Shown one piece after another: positions 18,947 to 28,744 of a stretch of DNA of 64,000 nt. Under the pieces are notes generated by a model. The model ran no database searches and was not told the origin of the DNA. It saw nothing but the letters and a program-made list of their open reading frames with translations. Position numbers and translations under genes: made by a program. The DNA is from Polynucleobacter sp. AP-Kaivos-20-H2. Lineage in GTDB: Bacteria > Pseudomonadota > Gammaproteobacteria > Burkholderiales > Burkholderiaceae. Numbering within the stretch: the first letter of the stretch is position 1; every line of letters starts with the position of its first letter. The stretch lies in NCBI RefSeq assembly GCF_018882215.1, contig NZ_JACVOX010000001.1, forward strand, positions 310,001-374,000, given 5' to 3'.

Positions 18947-18968
18947 GGGGCATTTTTGCCCCTTTTTT
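18947..18968 (+). terminator. Intrinsic terminator behind clpX
   Basis: GGGGCA pairs with TGCCCC around a TTTT loop and is followed directly by six T. It separates the clpPX transcript from lon, which then needs its own promoter. Confidence 0.75.
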
Positions 18969-18980
18969 GTCTTTTTACCC

Positions 18981-19008
18981 CTTGTTTTTCTCTAAAGCCT
19001 ACCCATAT
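18981..19008 (+). promoter_or_regulatory. Candidate heat-shock (sigma-32 type) promoter of lon
   Basis: CTTGTTT at 18981-18987 and CCCATAT at 19002-19008 are spaced by 14 bases. This is close to the sigma-32 consensus CTTGAAA / CCCCATnT. It lies right behind the clpX terminator and about 100 bases before lon, a well-known heat-shock gene. Confidence 0.45.
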
Positions 19009-19111
19009 AGGTAGTATGCTACTCATGAATAATGTCTCTATTTAGTGGTTGTTGATTCAATTGCTACTAAAGAAGATTTTTGAGGTTTGATTACTTTGGA
19101 GGATTTGCCCC

Positions 19112-21544
19112 ATGCCTGGCCACTTATTGTTACCCTCTGAACCAATTCAACTACCTTTGCTCCCATTGCGGGACGTAGTTGTATTTCCTCATATGGTGAT
19201 CCCGTTGTTTGTGGGTCGCCCAAAATCGATTAAAGCCCTTGAGGCTGCCATGGAAACTGGCAAAAATGTTCTTCTGGTGGCTCAAAAGACAGCCGCTAAA
19301 GATGAGCCCGTTATTGAGGACCTCTATGAGGTTGGCTGTATCGCTAATATTCTGCAAATGCTCAAGCTGCCTGATGGCACTGTGAAGGTTCTCGTTGAAG
19401 GTGTGCAGCGCGCAGAAGTCAGTCAAATTGAAGATAGTCTGGGTTACTTCAATTGCGAAGCAACGCCAACTGCTATCAATGCAATTGATGCGCATGAAAC
19501 CGAAGCCTTGCGCCGCGCAATCATGGCGCAGTTTGATCAATACGTAAAACTCAATAAAAAAGTACCTCAAGAGATACTCTCTTCTCTGGGTGGTATAGAT
19601 GACCCAAGCCGCTTGGCTGACACCATCTGCGCGCATCTACCTGTAAAGCTAGAGCAAAAACAACGCTTACTTGAAATGATGGATGTTGTACAACGTCTGG
19701 AAAGCTTGTTGGCTGATCTGGAGAGTGAGATTGATATTCTTCAGGTTGAGAAGCGTATTCGTGGACGTGTAAAGCGTCAGATGGAAAAGAGTCAGCGCGA
19801 GTACTACCTAAATGAACAGGTAAAGGCGATTCAGAAAGAGTTAGGCGAAGGCGAGGAGGGCGCTGATCTCGAAGAGCTCGAGAAGCGCATCAAGGCTGCA
19901 CGCATGCCTAAGGAAGCATTAAAAAAGGCGGAATCAGAACTTAAGAAGCTCAAGTTGATGTCGCCTATGTCTGCAGAGGCAACGGTTATCCGTAACTTTA
20001 TCGATACCCTGGTAAATCTGCCTTGGAAGAAAAAAACTAAGATTAATAACGACCTTACCAATGCTGAGAAAGTATTGGACGAAGATCACTATGGCTTAGA
20101 TAAAGTCAAAGAGCGCATCTTGGAGTACCTCGCAGTTCAACAACGTGTTGATCGTGTCAAGGCCCCGATTCTTTGTTTAGTCGGCCCTCCTGGAGTTGGT
20201 AAAACTTCTTTAGGTCAATCTATCGCGCGTGCGACAAATCGAAAATTTGTGCGCATGGCCTTAGGTGGTGTGCGTGACGAATCTGAGATTCGTGGTCACC
20301 GTCGTACCTATATTGGCTCGATGCCAGGTAAGATTTTGAGTAGCCTCACTAAGGTGGGCGTTCGTAATCCTTTATTCCTTCTTGATGAAGTAGACAAGAT
20401 GGGTATGGATTTCCGCGGAGATCCAGCCAGTGCTTTGTTAGAGGTTTTAGATCCTGAGCAAAACCACACCTTCCAAGATCACTATGTAGAAGTTGATTTT
20501 GACCTATCAGATGTGATGTTCGTGGCTACCTCGAACTCCTTGAATATTCCTGGCCCATTGTTAGATCGTCTTGAGATTATTCGCCTAGCTGGTTATACCG
20601 AGGACGAAAAAACCAGCATTGCTGTGAATTATTTGATTCCTAAACAAATCAAAAATAATGGCTTAAAGAAGGACGAGCTCAAGATTGAAGATAGCGCAGT
20701 TCGTAACATGATTCGTTACTACACGCGTGAGGCTGGCGTACGTTCTTTAGAGCGTGAAATTAGTAAGATTTGTCGCAAAGTTGTAAAGTTGTTGCTCTTG
20801 AAAAAAGAAGCAGCTCCAGTTGTTGTGAATGCCGATAACTTAGAGAAGTTCTTATCGGTACGCATGTATGACTTTGGTTTAGCTGGCAAAGAAAATCAAG
20901 TTGGTCAGGTGACGGGCTTGGCTTGGACTGAAGTGGGTGGCGATTTGCTCACCATCGAAGCTGCTGTGATGCCAGGTAAAGGTGTTATTACCCGCACCGG
21001 TTCAATTGGTGATGTGATGAAAGAATCCGTTGAAGCTGCTAGAACAGTGGTTCGCTCCAGATCTAAACGACTTGGCATTACGGATGAAGCTTTTGAGAAG
21101 AAGGATATACATATTCACTTCCCTGATGGCGCAACACCAAAGGATGGTCCATCTGCCGGTATTGCGATTACAACAGCCTTGGTATCAGTATTTACTGGGA
21201 TTCCGATTCGTTCAGATGTTGCGATGACAGGTGAAATTACGCTTCGTGGTGAAGTATTGCCTATTGGCGGATTAAAAGAGAAACTTTTGGCTGCTCATCG
21301 CGGCGGCATTAAATTGGCCTTAATTCCCGAAGAGAACGTCAAGGACCTGATTGATATTCCCGACAACGTCAAAAATGCAATCGAAATTATTCCGGTTCGC
21401 TGGATCGATAAAGTGTTGGAGCTGGCTTTAGAACGTATGCCTGAAGCACTGCCAGATCCTACGCCTGAAGAGTTGGCTAAAAAGGCTTCAGAAGCTAGCA
21501 AAGCAAATGAAAAGGGTGCGGCCGCAGACGTTCTTAAGCACTGA
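19112..21544 (+). CDS. lon: ATP-dependent protease Lon
   Basis: AAA+ serine protease degrading misfolded and regulatory proteins in the cytoplasm. Substrate-binding N-domain (about residues 10-205, LPLLPLRDVVVFPHMVIPLFVGR), coiled-coil linker, AAA+ module with GPPGVGKT and LLDEVDKMG, and the C-terminal protease domain with nucleophile Ser in DGPSAGIA and Lys in GGLKEKLLAAHRGG. At 810 residues it is full length. A strong GGAGG ribosome binding site precedes the ATG. The C-terminal tail is Ala/Lys-rich and likely disordered. Confidence 0.97.
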   Translation: MPGHLLLPSEPIQLPLLPLRDVVVFPHMVIPLFVGRPKSIKALEAAMETGKNVLLVAQKTAAKDEPVIEDLYEVGCIANILQMLKLPDGTVKVLVEGVQRAEVSQIEDSLGYFNCEATPTAINAIDAHETEALRRAIMAQFDQYVKLNKKVPQEILSSLGGIDDPSRLADTICAHLPVKLEQKQRLLEMMDVVQRLESLLADLESEIDILQVEKRIRGRVKRQMEKSQREYYLNEQVKAIQKELGEGEEGADLEELEKRIKAARMPKEALKKAESELKKLKLMSPMSAEATVIRNFIDTLVNLPWKKKTKINNDLTNAEKVLDEDHYGLDKVKERILEYLAVQQRVDRVKAPILCLVGPPGVGKTSLGQSIARATNRKFVRMALGGVRDESEIRGHRRTYIGSMPGKILSSLTKVGVRNPLFLLDEVDKMGMDFRGDPASALLEVLDPEQNHTFQDHYVEVDFDLSDVMFVATSNSLNIPGPLLDRLEIIRLAGYTEDEKTSIAVNYLIPKQIKNNGLKKDELKIEDSAVRNMIRYYTREAGVRSLEREISKICRKVVKLLLLKKEAAPVVVNADNLEKFLSVRMYDFGLAGKENQVGQVTGLAWTEVGGDLLTIEAAVMPGKGVITRTGSIGDVMKESVEAARTVVRSRSKRLGITDEAFEKKDIHIHFPDGATPKDGPSAGIAITTALVSVFTGIPIRSDVAMTGEITLRGEVLPIGGLKEKLLAAHRGGIKLALIPEENVKDLIDIPDNVKNAIEIIPVRWIDKVLELALERMPEALPDPTPEELAKKASEASKANEKGAAADVLKH

Positions 21545-21650
21545 AAATAGGGCGATTTTTCGTTAAATTCTCCTCGTCCTTAGAGGTCGGTTTAGCGGAA
21601 AGTCCACCCAAAACCCACGCTTAGGTTACAATCTCAGCTGTAATAATTTG

Positions 21651-21726
21651 GGGCGCTTAGCTCAGTTGGTAGAGCGTCTGCCTTACACGCAGAATGTCGG
21701 GAGTTCGAGCCTCTCAGCGCCCACCA
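21651..21726 (+). tRNA. tRNA-Val (anticodon UAC)
   Basis: Acceptor GGGCGCT pairs with AGCGCCC at 21716-21722; discriminator A and an encoded CCA follow. The anticodon loop CTTACAC at 21682-21688 gives TAC. D-arm AGCTCAGTTGGTAGAGC and T-loop GTTCGAGCC are regular. Length 76. Confidence 0.97.
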
Positions 21727-21835
21727 AACTATTACCTATTTTTGTTTTTCTTAGCCTACTCAGGCATTTCAATACTCATCAGCCCGGCGCCTAGTACACT
21801 CGTGGTATTCATCTTTTTTACTAGCGAACTTTTAC

Positions 21836-23299
21836 ATGTTTGATACCGTCCGTAAGCACCAACGAATTCTTCAGTTTGTATTAATGCTTTTGATCGTTCC
21901 ATCTTTTGCCTTCTTTGGAATTTCTAGCTATTCCAGCTTCATGGACAAAGAGACTGACATTGTCAAAGTTAACGGCAAACCCATTACCGCTCAAGAAGTG
22001 GATTTAGCTGCGAAACGTCAAGCTGAGCGCGTTGGTGGAAATGCGCAGATTGCTCAAAGCCTCCAATTTAGACAGGCAATTTTGAATGAGTTATTGCAAC
22101 AACGCATCCTTGGATTTACAGTCAGCAATTTGCGTTTACAAGTTGGGAAAGAAGCCCTCGTGAAAAGCTTGCAAAATATTCCGCAGATTCGCGCTCTATA
22201 TAAACAAGATGGAAGTTTCGATGATGCGCGCTTTAAACAGCTCTTGGCTAGTAATGGCTTAAATGAAGAGCAGTTTTATGCGAGCCAGGCTTTTGATTTA
22301 AAAATCAGTCAATTGGTGAACTCTGTAGCCCGTACGGAAATCGCCAGTCCAAAATTATCTGAAATTGTTTCAACCCTTTATGAGACTGAGCGTCAAGTTC
22401 AGACTCTATCATTTGATGCAAAAGATTATTTAAACAAGGTAAACCCTTCCCAAGAAGACTTACAGGCTTTCTATACCGCTAACACGAAGTTATTCGAGAG
22501 CCCAGAGTATGTGGATGTCGAGTACATCGTTCTCAAGGCCGATCCAAAAGAAGATGCGAAAGTATTTAGCGAGAAAGCGGATCAATTTGCCAATATGACT
22601 TATGACCAGTCAGATAGCCTTAAGCCAACTGCAGATAAATTAAAGCTAAGCGTTCAAACACAAAAGGGCGTAACGCGTTCCGGTGCAGCTGGCGTTGCAA
22701 AAGATCATCCGCTGGCCAATCCTAAGGTAGTTCAATCCCTGTTTGGTGAAGATGCTGTTAAGAACAAACGTAATATTGAAGCCGTACAAACCTCTCAAGG
22801 CGTTTTTGTTTCGGCAAGAGTAGTTATTTTTCATCCTGCTCAAACTTTGCCTTACAAAGATGTTGCCGCTGAAGTGAAGCGTCAAGTAAGTCAACGCATG
22901 GCTGAAAAACTTGCCATAAGCGCTGCAGCAGATCGCTTTATGGCATTAGAAAAAGATCCAAAGAATAGCGCTGGCTTTGCTAGCCCGGTTTGGGTTTCTC
23001 GTAATAAGCCTGCAAATTTAGTGGGTGGAGCATTGGATGAGGTGATGTCCGTTAATCCCGATAAATTCCCTTCACTGGTTTCTGTTCAAAATCCCGGGAT
23101 CGGAACTATTTTGTATCGTGTTGATCAGACAAGGCAACCTGCAGGTGTTGATGCCAAGGTTCATAAGGCACAAGCGCAACAAATTCAAGCATTGGCAGCC
23201 CAGTCTGAATTTGCTGGCTTTATGTCTTACTGGCGTGATGTTGCTGGCGTTAAGGTAATTAATCCTCTTAAGCCGCCATCATCTGGCTCGGGTAGCTAA
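21836..23299 (+). CDS. PpiD-like membrane-anchored periplasmic chaperone (SurA N-terminal domain), parvulin domain apparently absent
   Basis: PpiD is held in the inner membrane near the Sec translocon and helps newly exported proteins. The N-terminus has one membrane segment (about residues 13-32), then a SurA-type chaperone domain (VNGKPITAQEVDLAAKRQAE, RQAILNELLQQRIL). The C-terminal part matches the PpiD tail. At 487 residues it is well short of the roughly 620-640 usual for PpiD. After FESPEYVDVEYIVLK (about residue 235) the sequence passes straight into the post-parvulin region: I find no HILV, GGDLGW or G.HI motif of a parvulin. The symbol is left open for this reason. The gene stands alone behind tRNA-Val. 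Confidence 0.8.
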   Translation: MFDTVRKHQRILQFVLMLLIVPSFAFFGISSYSSFMDKETDIVKVNGKPITAQEVDLAAKRQAERVGGNAQIAQSLQFRQAILNELLQQRILGFTVSNLRLQVGKEALVKSLQNIPQIRALYKQDGSFDDARFKQLLASNGLNEEQFYASQAFDLKISQLVNSVARTEIASPKLSEIVSTLYETERQVQTLSFDAKDYLNKVNPSQEDLQAFYTANTKLFESPEYVDVEYIVLKADPKEDAKVFSEKADQFANMTYDQSDSLKPTADKLKLSVQTQKGVTRSGAAGVAKDHPLANPKVVQSLFGEDAVKNKRNIEAVQTSQGVFVSARVVIFHPAQTLPYKDVAAEVKRQVSQRMAEKLAISAAADRFMALEKDPKNSAGFASPVWVSRNKPANLVGGALDEVMSVNPDKFPSLVSVQNPGIGTILYRVDQTRQPAGVDAKVHKAQAQQIQALAAQSEFAGFMSYWRDVAGVKVINPLKPPSSGSGS

Positions 23300-23317
23300 G
23301 TTTTATCGCTAAATTAC

Positions 23318-23989
23318 TTATTTACTCTTAAGCAGTGCTTGATATGGGGCCATAGCGCCCCATACGTTTTTAAAGAGAATGGCTTGCGCCTTTTCGTTAG
23401 GATGCATGCGATCTGCCTGAAATAAATTGATGTCAGAAGCAACGTTCTTTAGAAAAAACGGCACAAGTTCAACTTGTTCCTGGCGAGCTAGCTTGGGATA
23501 AAGATCCTGAAATTGCTTGGTGTACTCTTGTCCATAATTGGGTGGAATCTGCATTCCAAACAATAGAACTTTTGCTCCTGAGCTTTTGCTTAATTGAATC
23601 ATCTTGCGTAGATTTCTATCTGACTCTTGGATTGATAGGCCACGTAATGCATCATTTGCTCCAAGCTCTAAAAGGACAATCCCCGGTTTTTTTTGTTCCA
23701 ATAGTTTTGGTAATCTAGATATGCCACCGGAACTGGTTTCCCCACTAATGCTGGCGTTAAAAACAGTCCAAGGACTAGCTTCTTTATAAAGTTGGTCCTC
23801 CAGGAGCTTCACCCACCCAGTGCCGCGTGTCAATCCATATTCTGCCGAGAGACTATCTCCCATAACTAAAATAACGGCATTAGTCTGAGCCTTTGTGCCA
23901 AAGGGAATAAACAGGCAAAATAGGGAGCTTGCCATCAATATGGCTTGCAATTTTTTACTCAAGAAGTTCAACCAAATATATTGATTCAT
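23318..23989 (-). CDS. tesA: Exported SGNH/GDSL arylesterase (TesA-like)
   Basis: Multifunctional esterase/lysophospholipase of the periplasm, TesA family. A signal peptide spans about residues 1-35 (KK then a hydrophobic core, ending TKA-Q). SGNH blocks: GDSLS with Ser46, the block I glycine region ISGETSSGG, the GAND motif, and the DRMHPN His. Its length of 223 residues fits TesA. It is head to head with the ABC ATPase gene with only two bases between the two start codons, the same tesA-ybbA layout known from E. coli. Confidence 0.88.
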   Translation of the reverse strand: MNQYIWLNFLSKKLQAILMASSLFCLFIPFGTKAQTNAVILVMGDSLSAEYGLTRGTGWVKLLEDQLYKEASPWTVFNASISGETSSGGISRLPKLLEQKKPGIVLLELGANDALRGLSIQESDRNLRKMIQLSKSSGAKVLLFGMQIPPNYGQEYTKQFQDLYPKLARQEQVELVPFFLKNVASDINLFQADRMHPNEKAQAILFKNVWGAMAPYQALLKSK

Positions 23990-23991
23990 TT

Positions 23992-24666
23992 ATGAGTATT
24001 CCAGTCAAGGTCCTTAGAGCATTACATCTAGGTAAAGAAGTTTTATCTAGCGATGGATCATTAACTATTTTGCACGACATTAGCTTTGATGTCTTTGATG
24101 GCGAAAGTGTTGCTATTACTGGCGCATCGGGTTCTGGGAAAAGTACTTTGCTCGGTCTTCTAGCCGGCTTAGATACTCCCTCTAGTGGTTATGTTGAATT
24201 GGTTGCCCAAAATCTCAATCAGTTAGATGAAGATGGACGGGCGAAATTAAGGGGACAAAAGGTTGGCTTTGTATTTCAATCTTTTCAATTGTTGCCTCAT
24301 TTGACAGCCCTTGAAAACGTCATGCTTCCGGCCGATCTAAATGGGATGGGGAAGGCTAAGGAAAATGCATTGGCCTGCCTAGAACAGGTGGGTTTAAGCG
24401 AGCGAGCCAACCATTTCCCCAAGACCTTGTCTGGCGGAGAGCAGCAACGGGTAGCGCTAGCTAGGGCCTTCATCATGAAGCCAGAGATTTTATTTGCTGA
24501 CGAGCCCACGGGGAGCTTGGATGAGGTTAGCGGAAATCGGGTTATTGAGCTACTTTTTGAGCTAAATCGAGCCAATCATTCCACCCTTATTTTGGTCACC
24601 CACGACCAAGCCCTAGCAGATCGGTGCCAGCGGCAATTACACCTTCAAGGCGGTCGATTGGTGTAG
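23992..24666 (+). CDS. ybbA: ABC transporter ATP-binding protein, YbbA-like (LolD/MacB type)
   Basis: An ATPase of the LolD/MacB-type family (mechanotransmission/extrusion). Walker A GASGSGKS at residues 44-51, signature LSGGEQQRVALARA, Walker B ILFADEPTGSLD, H-loop VTHD. The start at 23992 fits homologues (MxxxxxV..L), and an upstream in-frame ATG at 23929 would lie inside tesA. In E. coli the ATPase is followed by the permease YbbP; here purL follows after 21 bases, so no permease partner is in the window. The name rests on the tesA neighbour and family likeness. Confidence 0.82.
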   Translation: MSIPVKVLRALHLGKEVLSSDGSLTILHDISFDVFDGESVAITGASGSGKSTLLGLLAGLDTPSSGYVELVAQNLNQLDEDGRAKLRGQKVGFVFQSFQLLPHLTALENVMLPADLNGMGKAKENALACLEQVGLSERANHFPKTLSGGEQQRVALARAFIMKPEILFADEPTGSLDEVSGNRVIELLFELNRANHSTLILVTHDQALADRCQRQLHLQGGRLV

Positions 24667-24687
24667 GCAAAACCTTATAATCTAGGG

Positions 24688-27600
24688 ATGTCTTTTTTCC
24701 ACTTTTTGCCCGGCGCTGATGCGCTTTCTCCCTTCCGCCAGCAGCGACTTTTGACTGCTTTGGCCGCTCAAGGGGTTGATCTTGAGTCCATTGAAGCTCA
24801 ATACCTTCATTTCATATGGTCAGAGGCTGAGCTAAATGCCAAAGACCAAGAAGTCATGGCCAGTTTATTAACTTATGGCGAGCCATTTCATTCCAAAATA
24901 CATCCAGGAAAATCTTGGTTTGGAAGTGGTAAGACCGAGAATCAAGATGTCATTGTTATCCCAAGATTTGGAACACTTTCTCCATGGGCCAGTAAGGCTA
25001 CAGATATCGCTCGTCAATGTGGATTGGATGTATTGCGTATTGAGCGTGGCGCTCAATTTTCATGGAAGAGCAAAAAAGCGCTGACACCAGAGCAAAAACA
25101 ATTAGTGCTGACTGCGGTTCACGACAGAATGACTGAAGCTGTGATTGATTCAACTGAAGCTGCTATTGCTTTATACCAATCACTAGAAGACAAGCCGTTA
25201 ACACGTATACCGGTAATGACTGAAGGTAGGTCTGCTCTCGATAAAGCAAATCAAGAATTGGGCCTTGCCTTGTCGGATGATGAGGTGACATATCTTGTTG
25301 AAAACTTTACTAGACTCAAGCGCAACCCATCAGACGTTGAGCTGATAATGTTCGCTCAAGCGAACAGTGAGCACTGTCGGCATAAGATTTTTAATTCCAG
25401 CTGGACAATTGATGGGGATGATCAAGAGCGATCTTTATTTGCCATGATCCGCAATACTCACCAATTGCATCCAGAGGGAACGATTGTTGCGTATTCCGAT
25501 AACTCTGCAGTCATGGTTGGCTGCGAAGCGGAAACCTGGGTTCCTCAAGGTGATGATCAACGCTATGAAAAGGATACGCGCATGGTCCATACCCTTATGA
25601 AGGTGGAGACTCATAATCACCCGACTGCGATCGCTCCTTTTCCTGGCGCATCTACAGGTGCGGGCGGTGAAATTCGTGATGAGGGTGCCACTGGTATAGG
25701 CGGACGTCCTAAAGCTGGCCTTACCGGTTTCTCAGTATCTAATTTAAATATTCCTGGCACAGATCTTCCTTGGGAGAATCTGAAATACGGCAAGCCTGAG
25801 CGCATCGCTACACCTTTACAAATCATGATTGAAGGCCCACTAGGCGGCGCTGCATTCAATAATGAATTTGGCCGCCCAATTTTGGGTGGTTACTTTAGAG
25901 TCTTTGAGCAAACATTGGATGGCACACGTCGTGGTTATCACAAGCCCATCATGATTGCCGGCGGCATTGGAAGCATTGATTCAATCCACACTGCAAAAAA
26001 AACAATTCAGGCAGGGCACTTATTGATTCAATTGGGTGGTCCAGGCATGCGAATTGGTATGGGCGGTGCTACAGGTAGCTCTGTTGCAACCGGGACAAAT
26101 ACTGCTGATCTTGATTTTGATTCTGTACAACGAGGCAATCCAGAAATGGAGCGTCGCGCACAAGAAGTGATTAATGCCTGCCGCGCTCTTGGTGAGCATA
26201 ATCCAATTGTGTCTATACATGATGTGGGTGCGGGTGGTATATCAAATGCATTCCCGGAGCTTGCGGATGGCGCTGGATTGGGGGCTTCATTCAAACTCCG
26301 GAGTGTTCCACTCGAAGAAAGTGGCATGAGTCCTGCAGAGATTTGGTGTAATGAATCGCAGGAACGTTATGTTTTGGCAATTGATGCAAAAGATTTGGAT
26401 TTGTTTAAATCATTTTGCGAACGTGAGCGTTGTCCTTTTGCGGTAGTTGGCGAAGCAATCGCAGAACGTCAGCTGAAATTAAGCGACTCAAAGCAGTCCT
26501 CATCTGATGATGCGGTGCTGCCAATTGATATGCCGATGGAAGTTTTGCTTGGCAAGCCTCCAAAGATGCACCGCAATGTTACAAGAGTTGCCCAGGAGTT
26601 TAAAGAGCTAGATGTAACGGATGCTGATCTTGCGCAATCAATTGCTTGGGTTCTGCAGCAACCCACCGTAGCAAGCAAATCATTCTTAATTACGATTGGC
26701 GACAGAACTGTTGGCGGTCTAAATGCTAGAGACCAGTTTGTTGGGCCATGGCAAATTCCTGTAGCTGATTGCGCCGTTACTCTGATGGATTACAAGGGTT
26801 ATTGTGGTGAAGCAATGTCGATGGGTGAAAGAACCCCATTAGCGGTTATAGACGCACCAGCTGCTGCACGCATGGCAGTGGGTGAGGCGATTACCAATCT
26901 CTTGGCTGCAGATATTGCCAGCCTTGAAAGCGTGAAACTTTCGGCAAACTGGATGGCAGCATGCGGATCTCCTGGCGAGGACGCCAAGCTCTATGACTCC
27001 GTTAAAGCAATTGGCATGGAACTGTGTCCTGCGCTTGGAATATCGATTCCAGTTGGCAAAGATTCTCTATCTATGTCTACCGCATGGCAAGATGGTGATG
27101 AAGCCAAGAAAGTAGTCGCACCCGTATCTTTAATTATCTCTGCTTTTGCATCTGTGCTAGATGCCCGTAAAACATTGACACCACTGCTGCAGTTGAAGGG
27201 TAAAGACGGATCTCCACAAGAGACTGAGCTGATCTTGATCGATTTAGGGCGTGGCAAGAATCGCATGGCAGGAAGTATCTTGGCTCAAGTGCTTGATCAG
27301 TCCGGAAAATCAGCGCCTGATATTGATCACCCAGAAGATTTGAAGTCTTTGGCTGCCGCCATTATTGAATTGCGTAAAGAGAATAAGCTTTTGGCTTATC
27401 ATGACCGTTCTGATGGTGGATTATTTGCCTCTGTTGCTGAAATGGCTTTTGCTTCCCACTGCGGCATCTCGCTTAACGTAGATATGATCGCTAGGGATGC
27501 TGGGCAAGAGCCTGATTATGGTGACGCCAAGAATTGGGCGCAACAGGTATCTGGTCGTCGCCATGAGCAAACCATGCGTGCGTTATTTAATGAAGAGTTA

Positions 27601-28725
27601 GGCGCAGTAATTCAGGTTCGCAAAGCAGATCGTGATGCAGTGTTTGCTGTATTGAGAAGGTTAGGTTTAAGTGCTCATAGCCATGTGATCGGCAAACCCA
27701 ATACCAACGGTCGAATTGAAATTTGGCGTGATGCTAAAAATATATTTGCTGAACCGCGTGAAGTACTTCAAAAGATCTGGACTAACACTAGCTATCAAAT
27801 AGCGCGTTTACGTGACAATCCTGCCTGTGCTGATAGTGAATTCTCGCTCTTGGACAATATTGCCGATGCAGGCATGAATCCTAAACTCACATTCAATCCT
27901 TCTGATGATATTGCAGCGCCGTTTATCGCTAAGAACTCACGCCCTAAAGTGGCCATATTGCGAGAGCAGGGCGTTAATTCCCATGTTGAAATGGCTTATT
28001 CCGTTAATTGGGCTGGATTTGATAGTTATGACGTCCATATGTCAGATTTGCTCAGTGGCAAGGCTAAATTAGAAGACTTTAGAGGGCTTATTGCTTGTGG
28101 TGGCTTTAGTTATGGAGACGTATTGGGTGCTGGAGAGGGCTGGGCAAAAACAATTCTGTTCAACCAACAGCTTCGCGATCAGTTTTCTAGGTTCTTTGAG
28201 CGTCAAGACAGCTTTGCGTTAGGCGTTTGTAATGGCTGTCAAATGATGAGTAACCTCTCAGGAATTATTCCGGGAGCGGAAGCATGGCCTAAATTTACAC
28301 GCAATCAATCAGAGCAATATGAAGCGCGCTTAGTAATGGCTGAAGTAATGGCCTCGCCTTCCATATTCACCCAAGGCATGGAAGGTAGTCAGATACCCAT
28401 TGCGATTGCTCACGGAGAAGGATTTGCTAACTTCAGTCAACAGGGCAGCTTAGAGCAGATTCAAAAACAGGGATTGGCCTCTTTCCGCTTTGTAGATCAT
28501 CAAGGCAACCCTACAGAAATCTATCCAATGAATCCAAACGGATCTCCCAATGGTTTAACTGGGGTCACGACACCCGATGGTCGTTTTATGGTCATGATGC
28601 CTCATCCCGAGCGTGTATTTAGAGCTGTACAGATGAGCTGGTGTCCACCTGGTTGGTTGGATACCCCTGATGGTGCTAGCCCTTGGCTACGCTTATTCCG
28701 CAATGCCCGTCGTTGGGCGAATTAA
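24688..28725 (+). CDS. purL: Phosphoribosylformylglycinamidine synthase PurL (large, fused form)
   Basis: Fourth step of purine synthesis: FGAR plus glutamine and ATP gives FGAM. At 1345 residues it is the fused gammaproteobacterial/betaproteobacterial form. It has an N-terminal PurS-like region, two AIRS-type ATP-binding halves ([46 protein letters not shown]), and a C-terminal class I glutaminase with the Cys in [10 protein letters not shown] and the His-Glu in MPHPERVF. The ATG has AGGG just before it. No regulator site such as a PurR box was seen upstream; the gene abuts ybbA. Confidence 0.97.
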   Translation: MSFFHFLPGADALSPFRQQRLLTALAAQGVDLESIEAQYLHFIWSEAELNAKDQEVMASLLTYGEPFHSKIHPGKSWFGSGKTENQDVIVIPRFGTLSPWASKATDIARQCGLDVLRIERGAQFSWKSKKALTPEQKQLVLTAVHDRMTEAVIDSTEAAIALYQSLEDKPLTRIPVMTEGRSALDKANQELGLALSDDEVTYLVENFTRLKRNPSDVELIMFAQANSEHCRHKIFNSSWTIDGDDQERSLFAMIRNTHQLHPEGTIVAYSDNSAVMVGCEAETWVPQGDDQRYEKDTRMVHTLMKVETHNHPTAIAPFPGASTGAGGEIRDEGATGIGGRPKAGLTGFSVSNLNIPGTDLPWENLKYGKPERIATPLQIMIEGPLGGAAFNNEFGRPILGGYFRVFEQTLDGTRRGYHKPIMIAGGIGSIDSIHTAKKTIQAGHLLIQLGGPGMRIGMGGATGSSVATGTNTADLDFDSVQRGNPEMERRAQEVINACRALGEHNPIVSIHDVGAGGISNAFPELADGAGLGASFKLRSVPLEESGMSPAEIWCNESQERYVLAIDAKDLDLFKSFCERERCPFAVVGEAIAERQLKLSDSKQSSSDDAVLPIDMPMEVLLGKPPKMHRNVTRVAQEFKELDVTDADLAQSIAWVLQQPTVASKSFLITIGDRTVGGLNARDQFVGPWQIPVADCAVTLMDYKGYCGEAMSMGERTPLAVIDAPAAARMAVGEAITNLLAADIASLESVKLSANWMAACGSPGEDAKLYDSVKAIGMELCPALGISIPVGKDSLSMSTAWQDGDEAKKVVAPVSLIISAFASVLDARKTLTPLLQLKGKDGSPQETELILIDLGRGKNRMAGSILAQVLDQSGKSAPDIDHPEDLKSLAAAIIELRKENKLLAYHDRSDGGLFASVAEMAFASHCGISLNVDMIARDAGQEPDYGDAKNWAQQVSGRRHEQTMRALFNEELGAVIQVRKADRDAVFAVLRRLGLSAHSHVIGKPNTNGRIEIWRDAKNIFAEPREVLQKIWTNTSYQIARLRDNPACADSEFSLLDNIADAGMNPKLTFNPSDDIAAPFIAKNSRPKVAILREQGVNSHVEMAYSVNWAGFDSYDVHMSDLLSGKAKLEDFRGLIACGGFSYGDVLGAGEGWAKTILFNQQLRDQFSRFFERQDSFALGVCNGCQMMSNLSGIIPGAEAWPKFTRNQSEQYEARLVMAEVMASPSIFTQGMEGSQIPIAIAHGEGFANFSQQGSLEQIQKQGLASFRFVDHQGNPTEIYPMNPNGSPNGLTGVTTPDGRFMVMMPHPERVFRAVQMSWCPPGWLDTPDGASPWLRLFRNARRWAN

Positions 28726-28744
28726 GTTGTCTACTGACGGATTA

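Noticed and set aside
19151..19636. 161-residue frame on the minus strand inside lon
   Set aside because: It is antisense to a well-conserved part of lon and shows no motif, signal peptide or ribosome binding site.
21545..21650. Possible small RNA between lon and tRNA-Val
   Set aside because: No stable hairpin or terminator was seen; only a weak TACAAT near 21627 that may serve the tRNA.
28670..28744. Longer start of the spermidine-synthase-like gene inside purL
   Set aside because: The extra residues overlap the purL C-terminus by 56 bases and match nothing in the family; starts at 28745 or 28727 explain the gene better.
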